Of a stretch of DNA of 64,000 nucleotides, positions 47,424-56,835 are shown in pieces. The translations under genes and the position numbers were made by a program. The stretch is from the NCBI RefSeq assembly GCF_900215465.1, contig NZ_OBEH01000007.1:1-64000 (forward strand), read 5' to 3'. The stretch comes from Flagellimonas pacifica (GTDB taxonomy: Bacteria; Bacteroidota; Bacteroidia; Flavobacteriales; Flavobacteriaceae). Position 1 is the first letter of the stretch. Each line of letters opens with the position of its first letter. The notes under the pieces were generated by a model. The model was not told the DNA's origin. It did no database searches and saw nothing but the letters and a program-made list of their open reading frames with translations.

Positions 47424-48695
47424 CTATTGATCGACTGTTTTTGATAATAATAGAAATAAGCTTGATTTCGGAGGCGTATCATGACTGATCAAACCACTAG
47501 CCGTGCCAATATCTTTCCCAGCATAGACATCTTTAATATTGATCTTTTGGAAAATGCCAACATCCTCCAAGTTTAATGCTATATTCTTTTTATTTTCCTG
47601 ATTTCTATTCAACAATAAAACAGCAACTTGATTGTCTTTTAAATTTTTGGCCCAAACTTCGGTGTCAGTATTTTTTATAATTCTCTTTCCCTGTTCCGTT
47701 GGGTCTTGATTAATGGAAATAGCATCTTTGTTTAATATGATACTTTTTTCTTCTTCGGACATGTTCCTGGGGTCATTGCCCAACATCAATGGAGAGGACA
47801 TAATGCACCACAACGCAAAATGACTTTTCTGTTCAGCAAAAGTTAATCCATGCTCGCCTGTGACCAACATATCGGGATCGTTCCAATAACCGTTTCCAGC
47901 ATATGTTGCCCATTTATTGTTTTCTTCGGCTATTTCCATCACCGTAAGTAATCCCCAGGCGTTATTCTCTTCTGGAATTTGACCATCAAATTGGGCATCG
48001 TTTCCAGACATCCCTGATACCTTTGCGCTAATGTCTTCTGTTGTACGAGCCATTTGACCAATTTCAGCATTCCAATCAAACCATTCATAAGCGCTAATAC
48101 TTATTAGAACGTCTCTATCTGATTTCTCTTCCAATAAGCGTTTCCATTTGGCATAGGTTTTATGAAGTATGTCCAAATCCCAGCCTCCTTCAAAACGACA
48201 TCTATCTATTTTTACGAAATCTATTCCCCAATCTACAAATTGCTGGATTTGTACTTCCTCATTCCCATAACCTCCTACCGGGTCATTAATGCAATCTGCA
48301 GTTCCCGGCACTGTATGCAGTCCGAACTTTAAGCCCTTGGAATGGGCGTAATCGGCCAAAGGTTTTATTCCGTTTGGGAATTTTACCGGATGTGCCAATA
48401 ACGCTCCATTTTCACCCAGCTTCGTGTCCCGCCAACCGCCATCAATAACGACATATTCGTAACCCGCTGTTTTTAGCCCACTCTGGTCGATGGCATCTAT
48501 GACTTCATACATGATTTTTTCATTGATATCTTTTTTACCAAACCAGTTCCAGCTGTTCCATCCCATTGGGGGCGTTGGAGCTAGCAACTTTTCTTTATTA
48601 ACCGGCATTTCCGCTGGTTCTGATTTCTTTTCTTTTGGACTATTATTGCAAGAAATCAGTGCGATAATACATATTGGACAAATCAATTTTTTCAT
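47424..48695 (-). CDS. GH27 alpha-galactosidase-like lipoprotein
   Basis: 423 residues. The lipoprotein-type signal MKKLICPICIIALISC has its acylation Cys at 16. GH27 features: PPMGWNSWNWFG, VVIDGGWRD, nucleophile Asp 164 in DFVKIDRC, acid/base Asp 221 in RTTEDIS, WNDPDMLVTG and SPLMLGNDPRNM. It releases terminal alpha-linked galactose (some members act on beta-L-arabinopyranose). It follows the GH42 gene by 75 bp and precedes the sulfatase by 14 bp. Confidence 0.9.
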   Translation of the reverse strand: MKKLICPICIIALISCNNSPKEKKSEPAEMPVNKEKLLAPTPPMGWNSWNWFGKKDINEKIMYEVIDAIDQSGLKTAGYEYVVIDGGWRDTKLGENGALLAHPVKFPNGIKPLADYAHSKGLKFGLHTVPGTADCINDPVGGYGNEEVQIQQFVDWGIDFVKIDRCRFEGGWDLDILHKTYAKWKRLLEEKSDRDVLISISAYEWFDWNAEIGQMARTTEDISAKVSGMSGNDAQFDGQIPEENNAWGLLTVMEIAEENNKWATYAGNGYWNDPDMLVTGEHGLTFAEQKSHFALWCIMSSPLMLGNDPRNMSEEEKSIILNKDAISINQDPTEQGKRIIKNTDTEVWAKNLKDNQVAVLLLNRNQENKKNIALNLEDVGIFQKINIKDVYAGKDIGTASGLISHDTPPKSSLFLLLSKTVDQ

Positions 48696-48770
48696 AATAA
48701 ATTATTGCGCTATTTAACTTTATAGCATTCTCACGTTACATTTGACTGATGGATTTAGGCACCCTAGCTC

Positions 48771-51089
48771 TTATTGAAGAATGACTATTGCAACTTCTAA
48801 ACTATCTAGAGTTAAATCGATATTCCTGTTTTGAATGGCAATAGGTACATCAAACAGGTCGGTGGCTGTATTCCAATCACCAACTTGCAAGCTTTCTGTT
48901 ATTTTATGTTCTGTAGGATTTGTAATAATTAAAGCTTCCTTTCCTTCTATTTTTCTTTTTCTAACCAGAAATTCACCACTATGGACTGGAAGCACATCGC
49001 AATTTCCCATTAATTTTTTAACAAATTCAGGGGTATCATCATTCCGGTAAGCTGTACCATTATGACCAATAAAAGTTCCCAATAACCACGCTTTTCCTTT
49101 TCCATGGGACCGTACGGTACCTGCAATTTCATCCTCATAATACAAACATGGCCTGCTATCTATATTTTCAAATGTCTGTATGTAAACATTGGCCATGGTT
49201 TCCACACCTTCCAAACTGTTTTTTCCCATTAAAGATGTCGGTTCCAGAAATTCACCCCATGTCCGCTCCCATGGCGACCACCGGTGTCCCCCATTTGGTT
49301 CCTTGACCATTGTGAAACTTGATGGCTTTGAACCAAATAATTTTTTTGCCGCTTCCGAGATTTCCCCTCGGTTGCTATATGAATTTTCACTATAATTGGC
49401 AATTGCAGCTTCACTTATAAGATGTCCCCCTAATTCCACATACGTACTCAGTTTTTCAACCAATTCATCGGATATTGAAATGGGGAACGGCATTACAATG
49501 GCCTTATACTTTAGTAAGTCTGTTTCATCCAATACCGATGCTTCAATAAAATCCACTGGAATATTTGCTTCCCAAAACAATCGGTGCCAACCTCGGGTTG
49601 AAAACTCCAGGTTTTTACCCCCGTTAAGCATATTATTGGTTATTTGATAATTTCCCTCATTTACGAATATGGCCACATCACTGCCTCCCCATGATGGTTT
49701 TGCAAAAATATCTTGATGCTTTATCAATGCCTTTCCAACCCTCGAGGCCTCTTCAAATCTTGGCGTGGTATCTCCATCACTATCCAATAAACTAAATCCA
49801 TTTGTTTCATGGATCATTATTTCGGCCCTTGTTACCCAAAAAGAAATCGCATTGACCCCTGTCCCTATTGATGTCAACATCCAACGTCTCATATCTTCTT
49901 TAGAGGGCACCCTTCCTTTATGAAATCCTGTAGATACCGGCCCTCCTTGAAACTCTGCACTCCAAATCGGGCTTCCCGGTGTATTGCATGAACGCAAATA
50001 ATCAAATCTTAACGTTAGCATCCTCCATATTTCATTTTTCAATTGCTCATGTTTTTTGCTTGTAATGTATACGCCGTTATTTATATCATCCCAATCGTCG
50101 AACTCACCCCAGTTGGAAGCAGGGTATGACGACGATCCTAAAAAGTCTTGGGCCCTGGCCCAATTCCAATCTTTTCCCGAACCATACTCCCAAGAGCCAA
50201 GATGACAAAATACCGGGCGATTTAAATCATCTGTTTTTCTGATTACCTCCGCTCTCTTTTGAAGTACATCGGTAATTTTTACATTATCCATAAAATAAGT
50301 CCAATAAACATCTTGTACCAAAGACATTCTTCGCTTATGGTCCCTGTTGGGCTTCACATATTTCCAATCTAAATAATTGGTGTTCCATTCGTTATTTAAA
50401 TGTTCGAGTGAACCGTATTTTTCCTTGAGCCAATCCCTAAAAGCACGCATTGTATTATCACAATAACAAACACGTTCACCTACCATATTTTCAGACCAAT
50501 ACCCTACCTCTTGCCACGTGTTCCAAACCAACACATTATCATACTTCCCCAAGGTTTCAATAAGTTTTTCTATAAATTTTAGATGTGCTTCCATGGCTCC
50601 GGGATGGTCAAAACAGGGCCCTGGTTTCCCATCGGCAGGAATGGGAGCTTGTGCCTCATGCATGATTGTCCGCCCGCTTCTTCCTTCCATCCTACAATCC
50701 GGATATTTTTCAAATAACCATGCCGGTGCCTGCTCCATGGTCAAACCTAAATACACATACATATCCAGACTTTTGGCATGCGCAATGAGTTCTTCATATT
50801 TTGAAAAATTATATTGCCCTTCAAGAGGCTCATCTATTGCCCAAGATTCTTGTAACTTGATTAGGTTAAAACCTTTTTTCTTCAGGGTTTCCATATCCTT
50901 TTTTAATTCTTCCATAGAAGGCATTGGTTCACGCGCTAAATGCGACCCCAAGTAGAACTGGCTGTTCAGTTTATCCAAGTCAGCCTTCCGTACAATTTTA
51001 GAATCTTGACTTTTATCCTGGTTGTTTGAAATACAAGAGGTGAAAATTGCAGTTCCAATCAATAGGGATATTTTATATAAATTTTTCAT
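48771..51089 (-). CDS. GH42 beta-galactosidase-like lipoprotein
   Basis: About 772 residues from the ATG at 51089 (MKNLYKISLLIGTAIFTSC, lipobox); an ATG at 51131 lies 14 residues upstream. GH42 signature: EPMPSMEELKKDMETLKKKG, LGLTMEQAPAWL, the Cys-containing CYCDNTMRAFRDWLKEKYGS and NEWNTNYLDW. Acid/base candidate Glu 194 in WNTWQEVGYW and nucleophile Glu 379 in WSAEFQGGP (numbered from 51089). The acid/base is preceded by Gln instead of the usual Asn of clan GH-A. It would release beta-linked galactose or a derivative. First gene of the six-gene operon. Confidence 0.9.
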   Translation of the reverse strand: MKNLYKISLLIGTAIFTSCISNNQDKSQDSKIVRKADLDKLNSQFYLGSHLAREPMPSMEELKKDMETLKKKGFNLIKLQESWAIDEPLEGQYNFSKYEELIAHAKSLDMYVYLGLTMEQAPAWLFEKYPDCRMEGRSGRTIMHEAQAPIPADGKPGPCFDHPGAMEAHLKFIEKLIETLGKYDNVLVWNTWQEVGYWSENMVGERVCYCDNTMRAFRDWLKEKYGSLEHLNNEWNTNYLDWKYVKPNRDHKRRMSLVQDVYWTYFMDNVKITDVLQKRAEVIRKTDDLNRPVFCHLGSWEYGSGKDWNWARAQDFLGSSSYPASNWGEFDDWDDINNGVYITSKKHEQLKNEIWRMLTLRFDYLRSCNTPGSPIWSAEFQGGPVSTGFHKGRVPSKEDMRRWMLTSIGTGVNAISFWVTRAEIMIHETNGFSLLDSDGDTTPRFEEASRVGKALIKHQDIFAKPSWGGSDVAIFVNEGNYQITNNMLNGGKNLEFSTRGWHRLFWEANIPVDFIEASVLDETDLLKYKAIVMPFPISISDELVEKLSTYVELGGHLISEAAIANYSENSYSNRGEISEAAKKLFGSKPSSFTMVKEPNGGHRWSPWERTWGEFLEPTSLMGKNSLEGVETMANVYIQTFENIDSRPCLYYEDEIAGTVRSHGKGKAWLLGTFIGHNGTAYRNDDTPEFVKKLMGNCDVLPVHSGEFLVRKRKIEGKEALIITNPTEHKITESLQVGDWNTATDLFDVPIAIQNRNIDLTLDSLEVAIVILQ

Positions 51090-51131
51090 GCTAGATGCTT
51101 GTATTTTAAATTGATTGCTTTTCGAGAACAA

Positions 51132-51732
51132 ATAGATTCTGTTTGTTTAAAACTTAAGGCATTGACATCACCCAACTTGATGCTATCACTTTTTTATCCA
51201 ATAGACCAAACTTTTGACAAAGTTATTCTTAAGCATAAATTTAAAACATCAATATATTGCTCAATACTTATACTATATTCACATTTATCTTATAAAAGAA
51301 ACAAGTATTAAACAATATAAACCATTATAGATAATCCTTGGCCTTAAAAAAACATCATTTTTATTTAGAACAACCCCGTAACAGTGGCCAGACATTTGTA
51401 GGCATTAAAGACACGAAAATCAAAAAAAGTACCGGTTGCCAATAGGAAAGAAATCACTATTCTCGCATTAAGGGCCCGTGGTGGGACAACTATTAAAACA
51501 GTGGTACTTTATAGTATATGGGGACCGCCATTCATGGCCCAAAATCAATCTTTAAATCATGGAACACCACAAAAAAAACGTCCAAATGGCTTAATTCCTC
51601 AATACGAATTAAGAATTACTTACTTTTGGAATAAACCAAAGGTAGTTTTGAGACAGGCTGACGTAGGGTTCCATGTTGGAAAACAGGAGTTTTGAACTTA
51701 AAAATCAATATTGGAAAATAATTAAAAACAAG
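51132..51732. other. Divergent regulatory region between the GH42 operon and the second sulfatase
   Basis: About 600 bp. It must contain the promoters for both divergent units. At about 51500-51700 a plus-strand frame with normal composition (GLIPQYELRITYFWNKPKVV) runs into the sulfatase gene's frame region but has no domain. It may be a leftover of another gene. Nothing else is seen. Confidence 0.35.
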
Positions 51733-53262
51733 ATGAGATTAAAAATTACAGATCGAATTATTACACTGCTCTCATTGCTATGTGCCTCCCCATGTGTCTC
51801 TTCAATAGTGGGCAATGACCCTCCAAACATAGTTGTTTTTCTGGTTGATGATATGGGGTTAATGGATACATCGGTTCCATTTTTAACAGACACAAATGGT
51901 AATTTGGTCAAGTACCATTTAAATGACTATTATATAACACCCAATATGGAGAAGTTGGCGGAACAAGGAATTCGATTTACAAACTTTTATGCGCATTCGG
52001 TTTGTTCACCTACACGTGCCTCAATACTAACTGGACAAAACTCGGCTCGACATGGAACGACCAATTGGATAAGACCAGAGAGTGATAATCGTACAGAATT
52101 TGGGCCATCAAATTGGAATTGGAGAGGGCTTAGCAAAGAATCGATGACACTCCCGCGTATACTGCAACAGGCTGGTTATAGAACCATTCATGTGGGAAAA
52201 GCCCATTTTGGGCCCTTTGGTAGTGATGGTGAAGACCCACTCAACATTGGTTTCGACATAAACATTGCAGGAAGCTCTATCGGACAGCCGGGCAGCTATT
52301 ACGGGAAGGATGGTTTTGGGCATATCAAAGGACGGAAAACAAGAGCTGTCCCTGGTTTGGAGAAGTATCATGGTAAAGACATATTTTTAACCGAAGCGTT
52401 GACCCTTGAAGCTATTAGAACCATTTCTGAGGCCAAAGAAGAGAATAAACCTTTTTTCCTTTACATGGCACATTATGCCGTACATACACCTTTTCAGTCG
52501 GATCCACGTTTTGCCGATCATTATAAACACTCTGGTAAATCCAAAAAAGCCCAAGCCTATGCCACATTAATTGAAGGCATTGATAAATCATTAGGGGATA
52601 TTGTGCAGCACACCAAAGATTTGGGATTGGGCGAGAATACGCTCATACTGTTTCTAGGGGATAATGGTTCTGACGCTCCTTTACCTATTGAAAATGACTA
52701 CAGCAGTTCCACACCGATAAAAGGTAAAAAAGGCAACCATTGGGAAGGTGGTATGCGTGTACCATTTATTGCATCGTGGGTTTCGCCCAATGACAAAGCA
52801 TTTTGTCAAGAAAAAACACTTATTGCAACCAATGCAATTCAACAGCAACATGGGACAATTCTGGACATTTTGCCAACGCTATGTAAAGTAGCAAATTTGA
52901 ATTATCCCAAAGGTCCTGCAATAGATGGTTTTGAACTTCAGCAACAGCTTAATGGTGGACAAAATCCTGACAGAAATGAGCTTTTCCTCAATCATTTCCC
53001 CCATGGAAATCACCGTTCCAATTATTTTACCAGTCTCGTTCAATCCGACTGGAAAATAATCTACCATTATCAGATAGATAAAGAACCAAGATATGAATTG
53101 TTCAACCTAAAAAAAGACCCGTTTGAAACCAACAATGTTGCGCTGAAAAAACCGCGACGGCTTAAAACAATGATGAAGGTATTATCTGATGAAATGAAAA
53201 ATAAAAAGGCCCTCTATCCTGAAAAACAAAAACAGTCATTGAAATTGATTATGCCAAGATAA
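51733..53262 (+). CDS. S1-family sulfatase
   Basis: About 509 residues from the ATG at 51733, which opens a signal peptide (MRLKITDRIITLLSLLCASP); an ATG at 51673 would put 20 charged residues in front. Sulfatase motifs: IVVFLVDDMG with the double Asp, formylglycine motif CSPTRASILTG (Cys 91 from this start), HVGKAHFG, LILFLGDNGSD and KGKKGNHWEGGMRVPF. It desulfates the target glycan. It stands alone on the plus strand, divergent from the GH42 operon, and is the last intact gene of the PUL. Confidence 0.93.
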   Translation: MRLKITDRIITLLSLLCASPCVSSIVGNDPPNIVVFLVDDMGLMDTSVPFLTDTNGNLVKYHLNDYYITPNMEKLAEQGIRFTNFYAHSVCSPTRASILTGQNSARHGTTNWIRPESDNRTEFGPSNWNWRGLSKESMTLPRILQQAGYRTIHVGKAHFGPFGSDGEDPLNIGFDINIAGSSIGQPGSYYGKDGFGHIKGRKTRAVPGLEKYHGKDIFLTEALTLEAIRTISEAKEENKPFFLYMAHYAVHTPFQSDPRFADHYKHSGKSKKAQAYATLIEGIDKSLGDIVQHTKDLGLGENTLILFLGDNGSDAPLPIENDYSSSTPIKGKKGNHWEGGMRVPFIASWVSPNDKAFCQEKTLIATNAIQQQHGTILDILPTLCKVANLNYPKGPAIDGFELQQQLNGGQNPDRNELFLNHFPHGNHRSNYFTSLVQSDWKIIYHYQIDKEPRYELFNLKKDPFETNNVALKKPRRLKTMMKVLSDEMKNKKALYPEKQKQSLKLIMPR

Positions 53263-53758
53263 ATGATGATGTTTCCACTATATAGAATCTAAAAATATAC
53301 TTAGCAAGAATTAGGAATCTTAAAAAGCACGAAACACAACAATAGGTTGTAAATTATCAACATAAAGTATGAGATTTTTGTATCCTTAAGGCGTCCTTTG
53401 AGGATATAAAACCACTAAAAAATCACAAAATGCAAAAAAAGATGTGGTTACAGAACTTAACCCTCAAAAGCTTGAACAAAAAAACTTGAATTGTTTCGGA
53501 TAAAACTTAAGTTGTACATGCGATTGATCAAAGGGGAAAAGTGTAAAACATCCAAACAAGGGAAGATTCAGAAATAGGCCATTCTACAGAATCAATTTTT
53601 CCAAGCCACAAGGTGTACCATGCCCGAAACAACTTATTGCATACCATGAAATTACTCAGTCTTATTGCTCTTCAATAATCTTTTAGGGCCAAGATTAAAA
53701 CCTAAACGTGTCCAAATTTTGACATGTTATGGTGTTGGTGCATGATTTTCAATTCAAT

Positions 53759-54015
53759 TCAATCAAACCAGCCCTTAACAAGTTTGACAACTCTTGTATC
53801 ATTTATTGTAACTTGTTCAAATTCATTGTTCCCGGGATTGTACCGATAATCTTTTCTCCATTCATTTATATTTTCAACGACATCCTCTATGACTTTACAG
53901 ATAAAGACCAGTTCTTGGTCAGTCAAGACAGGGTGTAACGACAATCTTACCCACCCGGGTTTATTGGTCAGGTTTCCAAGGTTTAATAAGCGATTGGCAG
54001 CTCAACCCATGTTTA
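53759..54015 (-). pseudogene. C-terminal remnant of a class V PLP-dependent aminotransferase
   Basis: The minus strand reads NRLLNLGNLTNKPGWVRLSL, then HPVLTDQELVFICKVIEDVV and NEWRKDYRYNPGNNEFE, which matches the C-terminal end of aminotransferase class V/cysteine-desulfurase-like proteins (PGWVRxSxHP, then TDxEL, then the KDYxY ending). Upstream the frame is broken by an in-frame TGA near 54002. The rest of the gene is gone, so the junction near 54.0 kb probably marks an insertion or deletion. Confidence 0.6.
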
Positions 54016-54349
54016 GATAAGGTCCTATTTATTCTTTTCGTAATAAGCTGTACCGGTTTCCCATGAAAATTGCTAATGCATATATCTCAACTCCCAAAAG
54101 TTACTTATAAAGAAGTTTTTTATTGACAGGTTTTTCTAGACCTTATACGTCTATATTTCAATAGGGTCGTAAAACGAATGTTTATGACCCTATAATTCTT
54201 AATGAATCCTTAACTTCGACCTGTGAAAGTAAATCTAACGCATTATCTTAATTTAGAGTTCACAGATCGTCAACAAGAACTGAGAACATTAGCAGAATAA
54301 TGATTTTTACTGGGGGGGGGGCAAGTATTGGTTCGAGCCCCAGTCAGGA

Positions 54350-54612
54350 GAACCTGCTACAAGGCCTTTATATAAGAACTTAAAACAAGGTAGTGGAAAC
54401 CTTATTTTTTTCTAGAACTTTGTACAGTCTTGACAAGTTCCATAAGGGCATTATCATTTCTTTTAAATCTATTTTCAAGGGAGAGCGTAAAGGAAGTTGA
54501 GTGGGTGCAGAAAATTAGTTTTACATCAGAATTCGATATGCACTGCCTGTTTTCGATCCTCCAAAAAACAAACAGGTGCTTTATCTATTATAAACTCCTT
54601 AAAATAGTTGGG
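54350..54612 (+). ncRNA. Second, diverged copy of the non-coding element
   Basis: 54392-54610 aligns with 15581-15798 over its whole length in the same orientation (219 against 218 bp). Shared blocks include agtggaaacc, cttgaca-gttc--taaggg, caaggga and the cctgttttcgat...caaaaaaca hairpin followed by cttaaaat. The hairpin arms here are less perfect, so this copy seems to be decaying. No ssb or radC accompanies it. Confidence 0.4.
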
Positions 54613-54855
54613 GAGTCGCCTTGGATTTAATGGATGGTTGGGCAAAGATCCAAGTAAAATTTGCACTTCATCCTATTAAGAAAACCAAGGGGATGGACTT
54701 CCGATTCTTAAACGAATTATTTTATGTAATTTTACCAAGATTGGAATTCAATACTTAACAAACCAGTTCAATTAATATGGTAGCTAATCGGTTACCTCGT
54801 GATTTTAGAAGTTCTTAAAAACCTTTAAAACATAAGTCTTTCCGCTAGGATATTG

Positions 54856-54904
54856 GAATCCTGCCGCGGTCACGAAAAGGCAGTTTGAATACTGTCGAGG
54901 TCAC
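54856..54904. repeat. Tandem imperfect 18-bp repeats resembling tRNA 3' ends, possible attachment site
   Basis: gaatcctgccgcggtcac (54856-54873) and gaatactgtcgaggtcac (54887-54904) match at 15 of 18 positions. Both look like a TpsiC-loop plus acceptor-strand 3' end of a tRNA, but no full tRNA can be folded upstream. They lie about 220 bp before the integrase remnant, where the attachment site of tRNA-targeting elements is normally found. Confidence 0.4.
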
Positions 54905-54926
54905 TCTGGATTATCATCCAAATTCG

Positions 54927-54963
54927 AAAAGTCTGTAAATCATTGATTTACGGACTTTTTCAT
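54927..54963. terminator. Strong rho-independent terminator
   Basis: aaaagtctgtaaatca pairs with tgatttacggactttt (one G-U), flanked by A- and T-runs, just downstream of the tRNA-like repeats. It is the kind of hairpin that ends a tRNA transcript, and it supports the idea of a former tRNA locus. Confidence 0.75.
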
Positions 54964-55123
54964 TTTGATCCAATCTATCTGATATCATATAAAACCATGC
55001 AATTCGGTGGACGATTCGGTGCGCTCTTTTTCACGATCCGCAAAAAGAGCGTACCATAATTGTTAAAAGACCGGAAAGTCGGTTTATGAACGGAAAGTTA
55101 TTTGAAATTAAATAACCTAAAGT

Positions 55124-56355
55124 TTGGAAAAAATGAGAGATTCCTTTTCTACATTGTTTTACATCAGGGGCAGTAGGCTCGATAAAAATGGCATGAGCCT
55201 GATCTATTTGAGGGTCACCGTCAATGGCAAGAGGTCCGAGATGAGCCTGCAAAGAAAGGCAAGGCCCGAGAAATGGGACCCTAAAAAAGGAAGGGTCAGG
55301 GGCACAATACCTTCCACCCTGGAACTGAACCGGTTTCTTGACAGGATAGTATCGAGGGTCTATCAAATACAGGGGGAACTTATCTCCGATGGTATTCCCA
55401 ATACCTCAGAAATGGTCCTGAACACTTTTCAGGGAAAGAGCGATAGATCCAAAACTCTCCTGTCGATCTATGGGGACCACAATGATGAGATCTTGGAACT
55501 GGTCGGCAGGGAGTTCTCCTCCGGGGCTTACCAAAGACATCTGAGAACGGCAAGGCACTTAAAGACTTTCATAAAGAAAGAATATGGCTATGGGGACATC
55601 AGCGTCAAAAAGGTGGACCTCAAGTTCATCAACCGTTTTGAACACTTTCTGAGGAGAACCTTGAAGAACTGTGGGCAGAACACCGTGACCAAATATGTGA
55701 CCAATCTTAAGAAGATAATGCGGATATGTTATGCCAACGGTTGGATCTCAAAAGACCCCTTCTATCATTGGAAGGCCAAATGGAAAAAAGTGGAACACGA
55801 CATCCTCAATGAGCGGGAACTAAAATCCATTATGGAAAAGGACCTCCCATCAAAAAGATTGGACCAAGTGAGGGACATCTTTGTCTTTTGCTGTTTTACC
55901 GGCCTTTCCTATATCGATGTGCAAAAACTTTCGAAGGATCATATCGTGTTGGCAATGGACTGAAAGAAATGGATAAAGATAAAGCGCACAAAGACCGATA
56001 CCAAGAGCAGTGTCCCTTTGTTGCAGGTCGCCGAACAAATATTGGACAAATACGGTGTATGCGACGGAACGGACAACACGGGCAGGCTTCTCCCTGTTGT
56101 CAGTAATGAGAAATTGAACCTCTATCTAAAAGAAATTGCGGCTCTAAGCAACATTGAAAAGAGGCTCACCTTTCATTTATCAAGCCATACCTTCGCCACA
56201 ACGGTCACCCTTGCCAATGGGGTCCCATAGAATCGGTCAGTAAGATGCTTGGGCACCGATCCCTTAAGACGATCCAGATCTACGCCAAGGTGCTGGACAA
56301 AAAACTTATGGAGGACATGGAGCTTGTAAGGGCCAAATTCAAATTCAGTGGATGA
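55124..56355 (+). pseudogene. Tyrosine-recombinase integrase, inactivated
   Basis: The frame opens at 55124 with an arm-type N-terminal domain (YIRGSRLDKNGMSLIYLRVT), a SAM-like core-binding domain (TARHLKTFIKKEYGYGDISV) and the start of the catalytic domain (DIFVFCCFTGLSYIDVQKLS, first catalytic Arg region). A TGA at 55961-55963 interrupts it; the same frame continues (KKWIKIKRTKTDTKSSVPLL) to a TAG at 56226-56228. From there the +1 frame continues with IESVSKMLGHRSLKTIQIYA (catalytic His and Tyr) to TGA at 56353-56355. The box II motif reads HLSSHTFATT, where family members have HxxRHTFAT, so the catalytic Arg is replaced by Ser. Three independent lesions mean no activity is expected. Confidence 0.88.
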
Positions 56356-56466
56356 ATATTCTATAAAAAAAAGCGAGCGAAACAGGGTTTCGCGCTGCAA
56401 GTCCCAATCTTACCAAAACAAACCTGCTGAGCTTGGTGGAAAGCTAAATGACGGTTCGGGAATCAT

Positions 56467-56835
56467 CTATAGGTTTTTGATTGTCCGTTTATAATTTTCC
56501 AACTCCCCTTCCGTGATTTCCAACCTCAGATAAGGTTTCCCAAAAGAAGGCTTTACCAAGGTGACATGGTCTATTACATATTGGCTCTCCCTTTTGAGCA
56601 TTTCCATTTTATCCATTAGCCGCTCATAGTGGATCTTGAGAACGGTTATCTCTATTTTCCCTATATTCTTTTCTAGTTCTTTCTTGACAGGTTTTTTCTC
56701 TCTCCTTGTCGGCTTTTCCTCTTTTATGCTTTCACCAAAAAGGGAAAGGAGCATGGCATTGTTCGGTCGGGTCTGATTGATTTCAATATCACGAAGAATG
56801 GCAATGTTCCCTCTGTCCGTTTGCGGTTCTTTCAT
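56467..56835 (-). CDS. C-terminal part of a split BfmA-like mobilisation protein
   Basis: 122 residues (MKEPQTDRGNIAILRDIEIN to the end YKRTIKNL). Its middle and C-terminus parallel the BfmA-like protein at 13240-13824 (RFNAMVAIMRSIEKEQ... and the final YRRKLKNL). The start ATG overlaps the stop of the preceding small ORF as ATGA, so it may be a translationally coupled gene or the second half of one frameshifted gene. No mobB or mobC follows, as the dead integrase comes next on the other strand. Confidence 0.5.
   Translation of the reverse strand: MKEPQTDRGNIAILRDIEINQTRPNNAMLLSLFGESIKEEKPTRREKKPVKKELEKNIGKIEITVLKIHYERLMDKMEMLKRESQYVIDHVTLVKPSFGKPYLRLEITEGELENYKRTIKNL

Larger units (their letters stand above)
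53263..55123. other. 1.9-kb region of gene debris between the PUL and the dead integrase
   Basis: No intact gene. It holds, in order: an aminotransferase remnant (53759-54015), a near-perfect inverted repeat atagggtc-gtaaa / tttat-gaccctat (54161-54173 with 54181-54193), a run of ten G (54312-54321), the second copy of the non-coding element (54350-54612), a tandem tRNA-3'-end-like repeat (54856-54904), a strong terminator (54927-54963) and an inverted repeat gctcttttt/aaaaagagc (55023-55031 with 55042-55050). Confidence 0.6.

Noticed and set aside
53440..53640. Possible coding stretch after the second sulfatase
   Set aside because: All frames are interrupted within a few dozen codons and no domain can be recognised.
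54312..54321. Ten-G tract as a phase-variation switch
   Set aside because: It is not inside a gene or a recognisable promoter, so no switched gene can be named; a sequencing or assembly length error is equally likely.
54312..54352. Possible tRNA 3' end (gttcgagcccc) after a run of ten G
   Set aside because: The T-stem does not pair properly, no acceptor or anticodon arm fits upstream, and the stretch aligns partly with the start of the non-coding element near 15500-15545, which is not a tRNA.
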